Below, in pieces: positions 24,782-35,000 of a DNA stretch of 64,000 nucleotides. Source of the stretch: Chryseobacterium sp. H1D6B. GTDB lineage: Bacteria; Bacteroidota; Bacteroidia; Flavobacteriales; Weeksellaceae. The stretch spans positions 124,001-188,000 of the forward strand of contig NZ_JARXVJ010000001.1 of assembly GCF_029892445.1 (NCBI RefSeq), written 5' to 3'. Numbering within the stretch: the first letter of the stretch is position 1; the number at the start of each line of letters is the position of its first letter. Under the pieces are notes generated by a model. That model worked only from the letters and a program-made list of their open reading frames with translations, ran no database searches and was not told where the DNA came from. Both the position numbers and the translations under genes were made by a program.

Positions 24782-24923
24782 AAAAATCTAATCTCAATTT
24801 TAGAAATACAGTAAATATTTTAGTTTTAAAATAGAGATTTAGCCCTTAACAAACTTTAACCTCAGGAAATTTTTACAATTCATTAATATTTAAGATATTT
24901 GCGCATTATTTTAAAAAAATAGA

Positions 24924-26201
24924 ATGAAAAAAATCTTTGTACTATCATTTATATCGGTTGGGTACTTCCTAAATGCACAGAGTTTGAGTAACTCTCCGTA
25001 TGCAACTTATGGAATTGGAGATGTAAAATATGATAATACTATTGAAACTGCCTCAATGGGGGGGATTTCAACCGCTTTTATAAGCGACTTCACTAGTAGT
25101 TTTAATTTTGCTAATCCTGCGAACAACAGCAATTTCGAGCTTACAAGTATAAAATTGGAGGCTACTAACGAAAATAATTATTTCAAAACGAACTATAATG
25201 ATACAAAGTCTACAAAGCATTCTACGTATCTTTCCAATATTTCATTAGCATTCCCTATCTCTTCAAAAGTTAAAATGGGAATTTCTTATCAGCCTTACAG
25301 CTCAAAAAGCTATGATATTCTTCACACAGAGACTTTATCAGACGGAACAATGGTGGCAAATCGTTTTAGAGGAAGCGGTACACTAAATACTGCACAAGCC
25401 GCTGTTTCCTATAAAATCAATCAGGAATTTGCTGTAGGAGCAAGAGCTAATTTATATTTCGGAAATCTTTACGATACTAATGAATTAACATTCTCTGATG
25501 CTGAATTGGTAAACGGATACGAAACCAGAAACAGTATCAAGAACTTCAATTTTACATTAGGAGGAAGCTACCAGCATTTAAATACAAGTACAGACCGTAA
25601 ATTAACGATTGGTGCTACTACTACTTTCGGGAATACAAGTAATATGACTACTGACTATAAGAACAGTACTTATTATTATTCTGCCGGAGATGTAAAAAAC
25701 AGCGAAAGCGTTATTGACCAAAAAAGTACAGCTTCTAAAAATCTTTTACCGCTTCAGGCTTCCCTTGGGGTTGGGTATGGAAGCGAGAACCAATGGTTCC
25801 TTTCTGCACAGTTAGACTATAAAAAGGGAGAAACAATTTCATATTTCGGAAGCACACTTGATCTACAGGATTCATACAGGATTTCTGCAGGGGGATGGTA
25901 TCTGCCGAACTATAATAACTTCAGAAATTATTTTTCAAGAGTTGTCTACAGATATGGAGCCTTTTATGAAAAAGGAAACTTAAAGATCGCAGGAAATAAT
26001 ATTAATAAATTCGGAGTATCAGCGGGAGTTCTTCTTCCATTCAAAACAAGCAGCATCACAAGAATGAGCGGTCTTGAAATAGGAGTTGAACTAGGAAAAC
26101 GAGGTACATTAAACGACAACTTAATTAATCAAAATTACATTAACTTTAGATTAGGCTTTAATTTTGCAGATAAATGGTTCAGAAAAACCCTTTATAACTA
26201 G
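24924..26201 (+). CDS. outer-membrane beta-barrel protein, FadL/PorV-like superfamily
   Basis: 425 residues. A signal peptide (MKKIFVLSFISVGYFLNAQ) is followed by SPYATYGIGDVKYDN and ETASMGGISTAF...FNFANPAN (about 42-68), the Met-Gly-Gly and Asn-Pro-Ala pattern shared by FadL- and PorV-type barrels. Many alternating-hydrophobic strands follow, and the protein ends with an amphipathic strand (FRLGFNFADKWFRKTLYN). It is first in an operon with lptC (one base after its stop) and anmK. In flavobacteria this barrel commonly precedes an LptC-like gene. A role in envelope biogenesis is plausible but not shown. Confidence 0.75.
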   Translation: MKKIFVLSFISVGYFLNAQSLSNSPYATYGIGDVKYDNTIETASMGGISTAFISDFTSSFNFANPANNSNFELTSIKLEATNENNYFKTNYNDTKSTKHSTYLSNISLAFPISSKVKMGISYQPYSSKSYDILHTETLSDGTMVANRFRGSGTLNTAQAAVSYKINQEFAVGARANLYFGNLYDTNELTFSDAELVNGYETRNSIKNFNFTLGGSYQHLNTSTDRKLTIGATTTFGNTSNMTTDYKNSTYYYSAGDVKNSESVIDQKSTASKNLLPLQASLGVGYGSENQWFLSAQLDYKKGETISYFGSTLDLQDSYRISAGGWYLPNYNNFRNYFSRVVYRYGAFYEKGNLKIAGNNINKFGVSAGVLLPFKTSSITRMSGLEIGVELGKRGTLNDNLINQNYINFRLGFNFADKWFRKTLYN

Positions 26202-26202
26202 G

Positions 26203-26793
26203 ATGAAGTTTATATCAAACATATCATATAAAAATATAGCATGCCTTTTTAGTTGTGCTATATTTTTTATATTGACTTCCTGTGAAGAAGATCTTACAAA
26301 ACTGAAAGGCAGCCAAAGTAAGAACTTTCCGTCACAGATCATCAACAATGCTGACATTGTACAAAGAGATTCCGGTTTTGTATCATTAAGAGCAAAGGCT
26401 CCTATCATTGAAAAATATGAGCTGATAGACAGCCCGTATATAGTAGCAAGAAAAGGAATAGATATCCAGTTTTTTGACAAAAAAAAACCTAAAGTTCCCG
26501 GAAAGATTACCGCAAAATATGCCCGCATTTTTGAGTATAAAAAATTCTATGAAGCAAAGGGTGATGTAAGGATCACAACGAATGAAGGACAGAGATTTGC
26601 CATGCAGAGTATTTACTGGGATCAAAGGAAAAACCGTATCTACACTAAAGATACTGTCTATGTAACGATGGAAGACGGGTCTACATTAGTGGGCGCCAAT
26701 GGCATGACTGCTAAAGATGACTTTTCTGAATATACATTCTTCAACAGTTCTGGAGATTTTAATTCTAAAAGGATTTCTGAAAATAAAAAATAA
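26203..26793 (+). CDS. lptC: LPS export ABC transporter periplasmic protein LptC
   Basis: 196 residues from MKFISNISYK (start 26203, one base after the preceding stop; a longer frame inside the upstream gene is unlikely). The N-terminus has a hydrophobic segment with lipobox LTSC (Cys about 26), so this LptC is probably a lipoprotein rather than a single-pass membrane protein. The rest has the LptC/OstA beta-jellyroll pattern: KGIDIQFFDKKKPKVPGKITAKYARI, YEAKGDVRITTNEGQRF and TKDTVYVTMEDGSTLVGANGM (each a repeat of the fold). It would pass lipopolysaccharide from LptBFG to LptA. Followed by anmK after 9 bases. Confidence 0.82.
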   Translation: MKFISNISYKNIACLFSCAIFFILTSCEEDLTKLKGSQSKNFPSQIINNADIVQRDSGFVSLRAKAPIIEKYELIDSPYIVARKGIDIQFFDKKKPKVPGKITAKYARIFEYKKFYEAKGDVRITTNEGQRFAMQSIYWDQRKNRIYTKDTVYVTMEDGSTLVGANGMTAKDDFSEYTFFNSSGDFNSKRISENKK

Positions 26794-26802
26794 TCACACA
26801 CT

Positions 26803-27849
26803 ATGGTTTTTCAGGCTGTCGGTTTAATGTCCGGAACAAGCTTAGACGGATTAGATATCTGCTTCACAAAATTTGAAAAGAAAAATACGGCTTGGACCTT
26901 TCAAATTCTACAAGCAGAGACTGTTCCTTATCCTAAATACTGGGAAGACCAACTTAGAAATTCTATTAACCTTCCAGCCGAAAAATTATTAGAACTCAAT
27001 TCAGAATACGGCTTTTATCTTGGACAGCTTGTCAATGCATTTATTGAAAAGTATCAGCTGAAAGATATTGATCTGATTTCTTCTCACGGCCACACAGTTT
27101 TTCATCAGCCTCAAAAAAAATTTACCCTCCAGATTGGTGACGGCAGGGCAATAAAAATAGAAACCGGGCTTCCTGTCATTTATGACTTCCGTACCCAGGA
27201 TGTTTTAATGGGCGGAAACGGAGCACCTCTGGTTCCGATTGGAGATGAACTGCTTTTCCCGCAGTATGATGCCTGCCTTAATTTAGGAGGTTTTTCTAAT
27301 ATTTCTTTAAAAAATAATCACAAAAGAACCGCATTTGATATTGCACCCGTTAATATTATTCTTAACAAGCTGGTTCAAAAATTCAACAGAAGTTTTGATG
27401 AAAATGGTGAATTGGCAAGAACGGGCAAAATCAATAACAGCCTGCTTGACAAGCTCAATTCTTTAGATTTTTATAAAGACTATCATCCAAAGTCGCTTGG
27501 GGTTGAATGGTGTCAAGAACATATTTTCCCGTTGTTTGAAAATATAGGAACGGAGGACCAGCTGGCCACTTTTACAGAACATGCTGCTGTACAGATTGCC
27601 CATGCTGTTAATGAAAATAATTTAAGAACTGTTCTTTGTACCGGAGGCGGCACTTATAATACTTTTTTAATTGAAAAAATAAAACAAAAAACCACTGCAG
27701 CAATCATTATTCCAGAAAAAGAAATCATCGATTATAAAGAAGCTTTAATATTTGCCTTCATGGGTGTTTTAAGGCTCAATAACGAGATCAATGTACTCGC
27801 TTCAGCTACTGGGAGTACACATGACCACAGTTCAGGAATTACGGCATAA
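26803..27849 (+). CDS. anmK: anhydro-N-acetylmuramic acid kinase
   Basis: 348 residues. The start motif GLMSGTSLDGLD (7-18) is diagnostic of AnmK. SSHGHTVFHQP (about 93-103), IYDFRTQDVLMGGNGAPLVP (about 126-145) and CTGGGTYN (about 283-290) complete the ATP/sugar site. The enzyme opens and phosphorylates 1,6-anhydro-MurNAc from cell-wall turnover to MurNAc-6-phosphate. It is the third gene of the barrel-lptC-anmK operon, ending at a strong terminator. Length is normal. Confidence 0.95.
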   Translation: MVFQAVGLMSGTSLDGLDICFTKFEKKNTAWTFQILQAETVPYPKYWEDQLRNSINLPAEKLLELNSEYGFYLGQLVNAFIEKYQLKDIDLISSHGHTVFHQPQKKFTLQIGDGRAIKIETGLPVIYDFRTQDVLMGGNGAPLVPIGDELLFPQYDACLNLGGFSNISLKNNHKRTAFDIAPVNIILNKLVQKFNRSFDENGELARTGKINNSLLDKLNSLDFYKDYHPKSLGVEWCQEHIFPLFENIGTEDQLATFTEHAAVQIAHAVNENNLRTVLCTGGGTYNTFLIEKIKQKTTAAIIIPEKEIIDYKEALIFAFMGVLRLNNEINVLASATGSTHDHSSGITA

Positions 27850-27850
27850 A

Positions 27851-27874
27851 AAAACCTTCAAATTTGAAGGTTTT
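27851..27874. terminator. bidirectional terminator between anmK and SRPBCC gene
   Basis: A perfect 24-base palindrome (AAAACCTTCAAA with its complement) flanked by A and T runs, between convergent genes. Confidence 0.85.
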
Positions 27875-27878
27875 TTTA

Positions 27879-28268
27879 TTATTTATAAGCTTCTATCTTA
27901 TCTGTTAAAGTATTGATGAAGTTCTGCAACGGCTTTTCTACCATCATTTTTATAAACGGATTGAATTTTCCTTCAAAAAGCATCTGAACTTCTGTCTGAT
28001 TTTCGCTGATAGGATTCAAAGTCGCTGTTAATGAAAAATCCAGACTTGAGCTTGCAGATTTCAAAACAGCTTTCTGATCATCAACTTCATCTATTTTCAA
28101 AGCAATTTCAGGCATTCCCTGCAGCCCAAATTTAAACCCGTCTTCTTTTGTTTCAAACTTCTGAAGACCGTCCGGCATAAATTGTTTATAGTTTTCAGGG
28201 GATTTAAGTAATTCTGTTAACTCTTTAGATGATTTATTAACAATAATTTTTCGTCCTTCTAAATTCAT
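27879..28268 (-). CDS. SRPBCC/START-like family protein
   Basis: 129 residues. The pattern of a START-like helix-grip fold is visible: an N-terminal strand (GRKIIVNKSSKELTELLKSPENY), a long antiparallel sheet (FKFGLQGMPEIALKIDEV, SLDFSLTATLNPI, TEVQMLFEGKF) and a long C-terminal helix (MVEKPLQNFINTLTDKIEAY). Members bind small hydrophobic ligands or act as polyketide cyclases. This short cytosolic type has no assigned function. It diverges from the NUDIX gene across a 29-base gap with overlapping promoter boxes (TACATTTG at 28295-28302, minus). Confidence 0.75.
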   Translation of the reverse strand: MNLEGRKIIVNKSSKELTELLKSPENYKQFMPDGLQKFETKEDGFKFGLQGMPEIALKIDEVDDQKAVLKSASSSLDFSLTATLNPISENQTEVQMLFEGKFNPFIKMMVEKPLQNFINTLTDKIEAYK

Positions 28269-28272
28269 TTTT

Positions 28273-28302
28273 TATTTTTGTATTTAAATTCTTACAAATG
28301 TA
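28273..28302. promoter_or_regulatory. divergent promoter elements of the SRPBCC and NUDIX genes
   Basis: TATTTTTG (28273-28280, plus) lies 17 bases before the NUDIX ATG. TACATTTG (28295-28302, minus) lies 26 bases before the SRPBCC ATG. The two promoters face each other in a 29-base gap, so they may interfere. Confidence 0.45.
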
Positions 28303-28909
28303 TAAAGTTTTTGTGAACGAAAAAAAATTATTACTGTCTAAACAAGCCGAAGAGCTTGAAAAAAAGCTTAGTTATGAAAGTTTCACGACTTTAGAAATTG
28401 CTTTGGATCTTTTAGAAAATACATCGGTGAAAGAACTGAATGTATTTGGTGATAATATTGATGAAATTTGGGCTGAATTCCAAAAGCTTTTCAGAATTAT
28501 AGAAGCTGCAGGAGGTATTGTAAGCAGCAGCAGCGGTGAAATTCTTTTCATAAAAAGGCTGGGAAAATGGGATCTTCCAAAGGGTAAAATGGAAAAAGGA
28601 GAATCCAGAGAGGAATCTGCAGTAAGGGAGATCGAGGAAGAAACAGGATTGAAAGACGTAGAATTGGTACAGTTCATTAATACTACTTATCATATCTACG
28701 TGGAAAGAAACGGTGAAAAAATCCTGAAATGCACCCATTGGTTTGAAATGGATTTCAATGGTGAAGACACTTCAAAGCCTCAGATTGAGGAAGGAATAAC
28801 AGAAGTAGCATGGAAAAGTACCCCGCAGATAGAAAACGAGGTCTTTCCTAATACGTTTAAGAACATTAAGCTGATTTTAAAAGAATTCTGGAGCAGCAGA
28901 ACTAAATAA
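28298..28909 (+). CDS. NUDIX hydrolase
   Basis: 203 residues. A 70-residue N-terminal extension precedes a Nudix domain with a full Nudix box at 96-118 (G-x5-E-x7-REUXEE-x-GU: GKMEKGESREE then SAVREIEEETGL). The segment LFIKRLGKWDLPKGKMEKGE is typical of diadenosine polyphosphate- or diphosphoinositol-type hydrolases (MutT/DIPP-like), but the substrate cannot be named. The last 8 bases overlap convergently with murF. Confidence 0.85.
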   Translation: MYKVFVNEKKLLLSKQAEELEKKLSYESFTTLEIALDLLENTSVKELNVFGDNIDEIWAEFQKLFRIIEAAGGIVSSSSGEILFIKRLGKWDLPKGKMEKGESREESAVREIEEETGLKDVELVQFINTTYHIYVERNGEKILKCTHWFEMDFNGEDTSKPQIEEGITEVAWKSTPQIENEVFPNTFKNIKLILKEFWSSRTK

Positions 28910-30173
28910 AGTCTACCGCTTTTTCTAATGAAATACCTCTTGAAGCCTTTAATAAAATATTCTTAGACTGAATTTTATTCAGTTTAAGATGTTCTATTAA
29001 ATCATTTGTATTTTCAAACGCAGCCGGAGAAATATGAATGTTTTTAAAATGCTTTCCTACTGTTATAATTTCATCAAAACCTAAGTCCTGGGCTAATTTC
29101 AGAATACTCTGATGCTCCTTTTCACTTTCTTCACCAAGCTCAAGCATATCGCCGATGATAATAGTTTTACTTCCTTCAAAAGTTATAAAGTTATACAAAG
29201 AGACGCTCATTGAACTTGGGTTCGCATTATAAGTATCCAGTACTAATGTTTTGTCTTCTTTTTTAACGATTTGGGAACGCATATTTGTAGGCAGGTAGCC
29301 TTCAACAGCATGTTTTATCTTTTCAATGCTGATTCCAAAATACAGTCCTAGACTCGCTGCTGCACAAAGATTGGTGAAGTTATAGTTTCCTGTAAGTTTT
29401 GACAGAACTTTTGTTTCCTGATAGACCAGACCTACAAAATGATCTTCTGAGAAGGCTTCAAAATTGTAATCTGATGTTTCTTTTCCGAAAGTAATTTTCG
29501 GTTCATAATTTTCGGTCCTGCTGTTTTGAATTGCATCATTTTCATTCACCAAAATAGTCCGCTGGTTATTTTTTAGATAATCATATAATTCAGATTTTCC
29601 TTTTATTACGCCTTCGAAACCTCCAAAGCCTTCTAAATGCGCTTTTCCAAAATTAGTAATATATCCGAAATCCGGCTTTGAGATCGAGGCCAGGAGTTCA
29701 ATTTCTTTCTGGTGATTGGCTCCCATTTCTATAACTGCCATCTCATGTTCAGGCTTTATAGATAGCAGAGTAAGAGGAACACCAATATGATTATTTAAAT
29801 TACCATACGTATACTGTACATTAAACTTTTCTGAAAGTACAGCATGGATCAGTTCTTTAGTCGTTGTTTTGCCATTACTGCCGGTAAGCCCAATAATTGG
29901 AATGCTCAGTTTATTTCTATGATAAACAGCTAATGACTGTAAAAATTCCAGCGTGGAAGGAACATAGAAAATATTTCTAGCTTTATTTTCAAAATCTTTC
30001 TGTTCTACAATTACAGCCAAAGCACCATTATCAACAGCTTTTTCAGCTAAGGTTGCTGCATTGAAATTATCTCCGGAAAAGGCAAAGAAAACATCATTCT
30101 TTCCGACTTTTCTGCTGTCGATTGTCACTTTATCGGACTGTAAAAACAAAGGATAAAAATCTTCTATATTCAT
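28902..30173 (-). CDS. murF: UDP-N-acetylmuramoyl-tripeptide--D-alanyl-D-alanine ligase
   Basis: 423 residues of the Mur ligase family. The P-loop is GSNGKTTT (98-105), followed by GNLNNHIGVPLTLL (about 134-147, a MurF hallmark), EMGANHQKEIELL (about 159) and DTYNANPSSM (about 314; MurF signature in the third domain). It adds D-Ala-D-Ala to the UDP-MurNAc-tripeptide in the cytosol, the last soluble step of peptidoglycan precursor synthesis. It lies outside a division/cell-wall cluster here. A TATTTTTG box adjacent to the gldJ terminator ends four bases before the ATG. Confidence 0.95.
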   Translation of the reverse strand: MNIEDFYPLFLQSDKVTIDSRKVGKNDVFFAFSGDNFNAATLAEKAVDNGALAVIVEQKDFENKARNIFYVPSTLEFLQSLAVYHRNKLSIPIIGLTGSNGKTTTKELIHAVLSEKFNVQYTYGNLNNHIGVPLTLLSIKPEHEMAVIEMGANHQKEIELLASISKPDFGYITNFGKAHLEGFGGFEGVIKGKSELYDYLKNNQRTILVNENDAIQNSRTENYEPKITFGKETSDYNFEAFSEDHFVGLVYQETKVLSKLTGNYNFTNLCAAASLGLYFGISIEKIKHAVEGYLPTNMRSQIVKKEDKTLVLDTYNANPSSMSVSLYNFITFEGSKTIIIGDMLELGEESEKEHQSILKLAQDLGFDEIITVGKHFKNIHISPAAFENTNDLIEHLKLNKIQSKNILLKASRGISLEKAVDFI

Positions 30174-30177
30174 ACAT

Positions 30178-30185
30178 CAAAAATA
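30178..30185 (-). promoter_or_regulatory. -7 element TATTTTTG, four bases before murF ATG
   Basis: Minus-strand TAnnTTTG match with a 4-base spacer. It directly follows the T-run of the gldJ terminator, so one short sequence ends one transcript and may start the next. Confidence 0.5.
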
Positions 30186-30217
30186 AAAAAACCTCCCGAA
30201 AAATCGAGAGGTTTTTT
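30186..30217 (-). terminator. terminator of gldJ
   Basis: An 8-base stem (AAAACCTC with GAGGTTTT) with a T-run of seven on the minus strand, 20 bases after the gldJ stop. Confidence 0.85.
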
Positions 30218-30238
30218 ATAAGTATTTTTTGATAAATA

Positions 30239-31840
30239 TTATCTTCTAGTTCTAGCTTTGTCATTAGCTCTAGCATCCTGTGCTACACGGAATCCAACCC
30301 ATCCGTATGCTTTATTCTGGCCTTTATATCTTCTCTGACCCGGATCCAGCCAATACGCTGTATCCTGCCAAGAACCTCCTTTTACTACTCTAATATCATT
30401 AGACATAGCAGAAGTTCTGCTCTTAGTATCTTTTTCAAGTTTTACTCTACCCTTTCCATCTACAATAAATCTGCTTTGAGGAGAATTGTACATATCAAAA
30501 GATGCTGCTGAATCTGCTTCTTTAAAGTATTCTAAAGAAGATTGTCTGTCACCGTCTCTATAGTTTCTGTAGTCTGCTACGGTTTCTCTTTCGAAGTGAC
30601 CTGGTAAGTTTTTGTATACCAATCTTCCGTCCGCTAAAGTATCGTATTTAATGTTGCTCTCATCTATCATTTTGTAAGTACCGTCTCCGTTTCTTACGAT
30701 AGCTTGAGGCATATTTCCTCTGTAGTAGTTGAAATCACTGAAATCTTCATCAATGATTGGTCTGTAAATATCGGCTGTCCATTCAGACACGTTTCCATAC
30801 ATACCATAGATTCCAAGGTCATTTGATGGATATTGTCTTACATCAGAAGTCTGTGCAGAACCATCATTTTTCCAGCCGGAAATACCTGAGTAATCTCCTC
30901 TTCCCATTTTGAAGTTTTCAAGGAACATTCCTTTGTCTCTTCCTTTGGTACCTCTCAATTTTTCAATTTCAGGTTTTTTACCCATGTACTGGTTGTACTC
31001 TCTATTTTTAGCCATACCAAGAGCTGCATATTCCCATTCCACTTCTGTTGGAAGTCTGAATTTTTGAACCATGGCAGCATTTGGAGCTCTGTTAGCAGCA
31101 AGTAGTCTTTGGTTTGTAGTTTTCAAACCTGTTTTTTGCTGCATTCTTTGTTCGTTGATATATCCCTGCATTTCTGGATCATTCGATTTGAATTTATCCA
31201 TATTAAATGCTGTTCCTCCTTGATTGTTTGATTCGTTGATATACAAATCTTTTGCAATGATTCCTGCAGACATTAATGCTTTTTCGTTAGCTCTATCTGT
31301 CAACCATTCACAGTATCTATTAGCTTGAGTCCAAGAAACACCTACTACTGGATAGTAATCAAATTCCGGAGAACGGAAATAGGTTTCGTTGTAATCATTT
31401 CTAGATAGTTTGTTATCCCATAATAAGGTATCCGGCAGTGCACCGTTATAGATTTCCTTAAAACTAGGATCGCTTGGAGGGAATACATACTTCAACCATG
31501 TAAGGTATTCGCGGTATTCGTAGTTAGTAATTTCTGTTTCTCCGATAAAGAAAGAACTTACCTGCATTCTGCGAGGCGAGTTATTCCAATCGTGCATAAC
31601 ATCATCTTTCACTAATCCCATTGTAAAAGTTCCACCTTCTACATAGACCATTCCCGGCCAACCCTTCTGTTTTTGTTGCTTTCCTGCAAAAAACCAACCC
31701 TGTTTTTCGTTTGGCTTCCAACCTGTCTTGCTGACAAATTTTTTGGTACCGCCTCCTTTGCTAGTACCTGACCCACCACAACTGGTTAATGCAAGTGTAG
31801 AACTTAATGCTATTAATGAAAACAACTTTAGTTTTTTCAT
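30239..31840 (-). CDS. gldJ: gliding motility lipoprotein GldJ
   Basis: 533 residues from MKKLKLFSLI (start 31840; the frame extends upstream to 32002 but the MKK lipoprotein signal fixes the start). The lipobox ends LTSC (Cys about 21). The body is a formylglycine-generating-enzyme-like (SUMF1) domain: GMVYVEGGTFTMG (about 62-74), FFIGETEITNYEY, YPVVGVSWTQANRYCEWL, FRLPTEVEWEYAA and VVKGGSWQD...GFRVAQDA near the end. In Flavobacterium GldJ is needed for gliding and stabilises GldK of the type IX secretion motor complex. It diverges from porU, the conserved flavobacterial arrangement. Confidence 0.95.
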   Translation of the reverse strand: MKKLKLFSLIALSSTLALTSCGGSGTSKGGGTKKFVSKTGWKPNEKQGWFFAGKQQKQKGWPGMVYVEGGTFTMGLVKDDVMHDWNNSPRRMQVSSFFIGETEITNYEYREYLTWLKYVFPPSDPSFKEIYNGALPDTLLWDNKLSRNDYNETYFRSPEFDYYPVVGVSWTQANRYCEWLTDRANEKALMSAGIIAKDLYINESNNQGGTAFNMDKFKSNDPEMQGYINEQRMQQKTGLKTTNQRLLAANRAPNAAMVQKFRLPTEVEWEYAALGMAKNREYNQYMGKKPEIEKLRGTKGRDKGMFLENFKMGRGDYSGISGWKNDGSAQTSDVRQYPSNDLGIYGMYGNVSEWTADIYRPIIDEDFSDFNYYRGNMPQAIVRNGDGTYKMIDESNIKYDTLADGRLVYKNLPGHFERETVADYRNYRDGDRQSSLEYFKEADSAASFDMYNSPQSRFIVDGKGRVKLEKDTKSRTSAMSNDIRVVKGGSWQDTAYWLDPGQRRYKGQNKAYGWVGFRVAQDARANDKARTRR

Positions 31841-32004
31841 AGTCGATATAAATATTTTCAAAGTACAAAGAAAAAATAAATTATTCAATAAATCAAGTAA
31901 AGATTTGATTTTTTTGAAAAACGTTAACAAATTAATTTTATTGTATGATAGTTTAATTATAAAATTTTGATTTATTTTGTAATTTAGCAATTTCAAAATC
32001 AAAC

Positions 32005-35000
32005 ATGAAACAAAAAATTACGTTTTTACTACTAATTACTTTTGTATCAACACTTTGGGCCCAAAGAATTACCATTGAATGGGACGGGTCTAAAATTCAA
32101 GACTTCGGCGATACAAAATTCAATCTCCCCCATTTCAAAAATGAAGGTTTTTCCTTCAGCCAAAATAACATTTTTATCCAAAATAAACAAAAAACAGGAG
32201 AAAAGCAGTTAAAAATTTCGAATCCAGTTTGGGAAGCAATTTCAAGCAGAGAATTATTTGAAATTAATAAAGATCTTCTTCCCGATTATGATATTGCGGA
32301 TGTTACCTATTACTATTTAGAAGGAGAAAGATATGCCAATTTCAATGTTTCTTTATTTAAAAAGGTAAAAGGAAGAGTTTTGAGACTTTCTTCATTTGAA
32401 GTTTCTGAAAGCGGTTCTTCTATAAATATGGGAAGCACCATGAAAGTCGGGACTACTAACAACCCCCTTTCAAGCGGTGCTTTTTACAAAATAAAAGTTG
32501 ACAAATCCGGTATATTTAAAATTACAGCCCAGTTTTTAAGAGATAACGGCATCAATCCGGCTTCTGTAAATCCGAAAAATTTCAGGATCTATGGAAATGG
32601 CGGCATTATGCTTCCTGAATATAACCAAGATGTAAAATATGGCGCTTTACAGGAAAATGCGATTGAGGTAATAGGTGAAAATGACGGTGTATGGAATGAC
32701 AGCGATTATGCTTTATTTTATGCACAGGGACCTAATGGGTACAATCTGTATGATACTTCAAATGGAAACGGTTTTAAAAGAACAGATACCAGAGGTGACA
32801 GAAGCAACAACCTTAAAAACATTTATGAAGATTTCTCTTATTACTATATCAACTTCGATAAAGGTGCGGGAAAAAGAGTACAGCCTGTGGATGTAAATCT
32901 TCCGGCAACCCCTTTAATTACAAGATATGACAACTATCAAGTCATAAATAACGACCAAAAGAATTTATTAAAAGTTGGAAGAATCTGGGTGGAAGACACA
33001 CCAATTATCACTGATAAAGCCGTAACATTTACTACCAATTCACCAATACAAGGTTCAGATATTATAAGATACAGAACCCAAGTGATCGGTTATAAGTCTC
33101 AGCAGAACAGCCTTACCTTTAACCTCAATAATCAAAACCCTTTAACAACAATTGTTCCTGCTAACAGCCCAACCTATGCCTATGATTTTTTTCCAGCAAG
33201 CTATACGGGTACAGTAACTAATCTACAAGGTAATCAGATAACGGTCAATTACAAACCCAATATTTCAACAAATCCAGACGGAGCTTTTTATCTGGATTAT
33301 GTGGAAGTACAATATAAGGAAGACCTGAAGTTCAATGGAGGACAAATGAATTTCAGAGATTTTTCTCTTGTCAGCGGATCTAATACAAATTATGGATTCA
33401 GTATCACCAATACTCCGGGAATGGAAGAGGTCTGGGATGTTACAGATATTACCAATGCCAACAGAAGAGTAAATAAAGCAACAGGAAGTGCAGCGTTCAA
33501 CTTCGGATATACTGCTGCAGATCAGAATTTCAATAACGAGTTTGTGGCATTCAAAGCTGATGCTGCTTATACACCGCAGTATGTAGAGAGAATCGGCAAC
33601 CAAAATCTTTCTGCGCTTCAAAATGTAGATTATTTGATCATCACTGTTCCTGAGATGATGTCTCAGGCACAAAGACTGGCCAACTATCATCAGACCAAAA
33701 ACAACTTTAATGTACAAATAGTAGATGCTAATAAAATTTACAATGAATTTGGGAGCGGCAGCAAAGATCTTACTGCAATAAGAGACTTCGTTACGAAACT
33801 GAACACTCCTCTTGGAAGTTTAAAGTATGTATTTATTTTAGGCGATGCTTCTTATGATTATAAGAATAGAATTTCAAATAACTCAAATGTTGTTTCAAGC
33901 TACGAAAGTGAAGAATCGGCTGATTTCATAAGTTCTTTTATTACGGATGACTATATCGTAATGACGAAACCTCAAACTAATAATTTTATCACGAGTAATT
34001 TACCCGACCTTCCTGTAGGAAGAATTCCTGCTGCCAATGTTACAGAAGCAGGAAATATGATGGACAAGACATTAGCTTATTATAATTCTTTTCCCGGACA
34101 GTCTACTCCTTTCGGAGAATGGCGTATGAAGCTGGATTTTGTGGTAGATGATGATACGGATGAGAACACCAGTGCTCCATTAGCATTCCATACGGTAATG
34201 AATAACTCATTAGCAGGTATTTTTGAACTGCCGGGAAGCAATGTACTGAAAGAATATAATGTAAGAAAACTATATCTGGATGCGTTTCAGGCTGTAAGTA
34301 CTGCTGGGGGCCAGAGATATCCTCAGGTAAACCAGGCTATTTCTAATGACATCGGAAACAGCTTGTATCTGTTCTATTTCGGACATGGGGGGATCAACGG
34401 CTGGGCACAGGAAAGAGTACTAACTATTGATGAAATTCAAAATTCTAATAACTTCTCTAATGTTTACAGCAGATTTCCTTTTGTATCAACCATTACTTGT
34501 GAGTTCACATTATGGGATGATCCTGCAACATCTTCTGCCGGTGAACAATTTATAAAATTAAAACAGGGAGGAGTTGCCACGATGATCACTTCAAGCCGTG
34601 CTGTAGGTATCGGTTATGGTATTGATTTCACCAGTCTTTATACCAGAGAAATTTTCAGATTAGTAAACGATGATTTTGAAACATTAGGAAACGCTCATTT
34701 AAATGCTAAGAAAATAAGAGGAAGCGACTCCAATCATTTAAAAGTAAATTTCCTTGGTGACCCTGCGATGAAATTGAGCAGACCTAAAAGATTATTAGTA
34801 ATTGACAACATAGAAACTCCGGTACCGGGATTAATCAGAGGGCTGGATTTCGTAAAAGTAAAAGGCCGTGTTACCAATGCAAACGGAACGATTAATACCA
34901 CCTTCAACGGAAGAGTTGTTATTAATATTTTTGATAAAAGACTTAACAAAACAACATTAAATAATGACGGAAATCTACCAGTTCTGAATTATACAGAAGA

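Noticed and set aside
33265-33717. 150-codon minus-strand frame inside porU
   Set aside because: It is a shadow of a conserved secretion gene, with Cys/Ile-rich composition typical of antisense frames.
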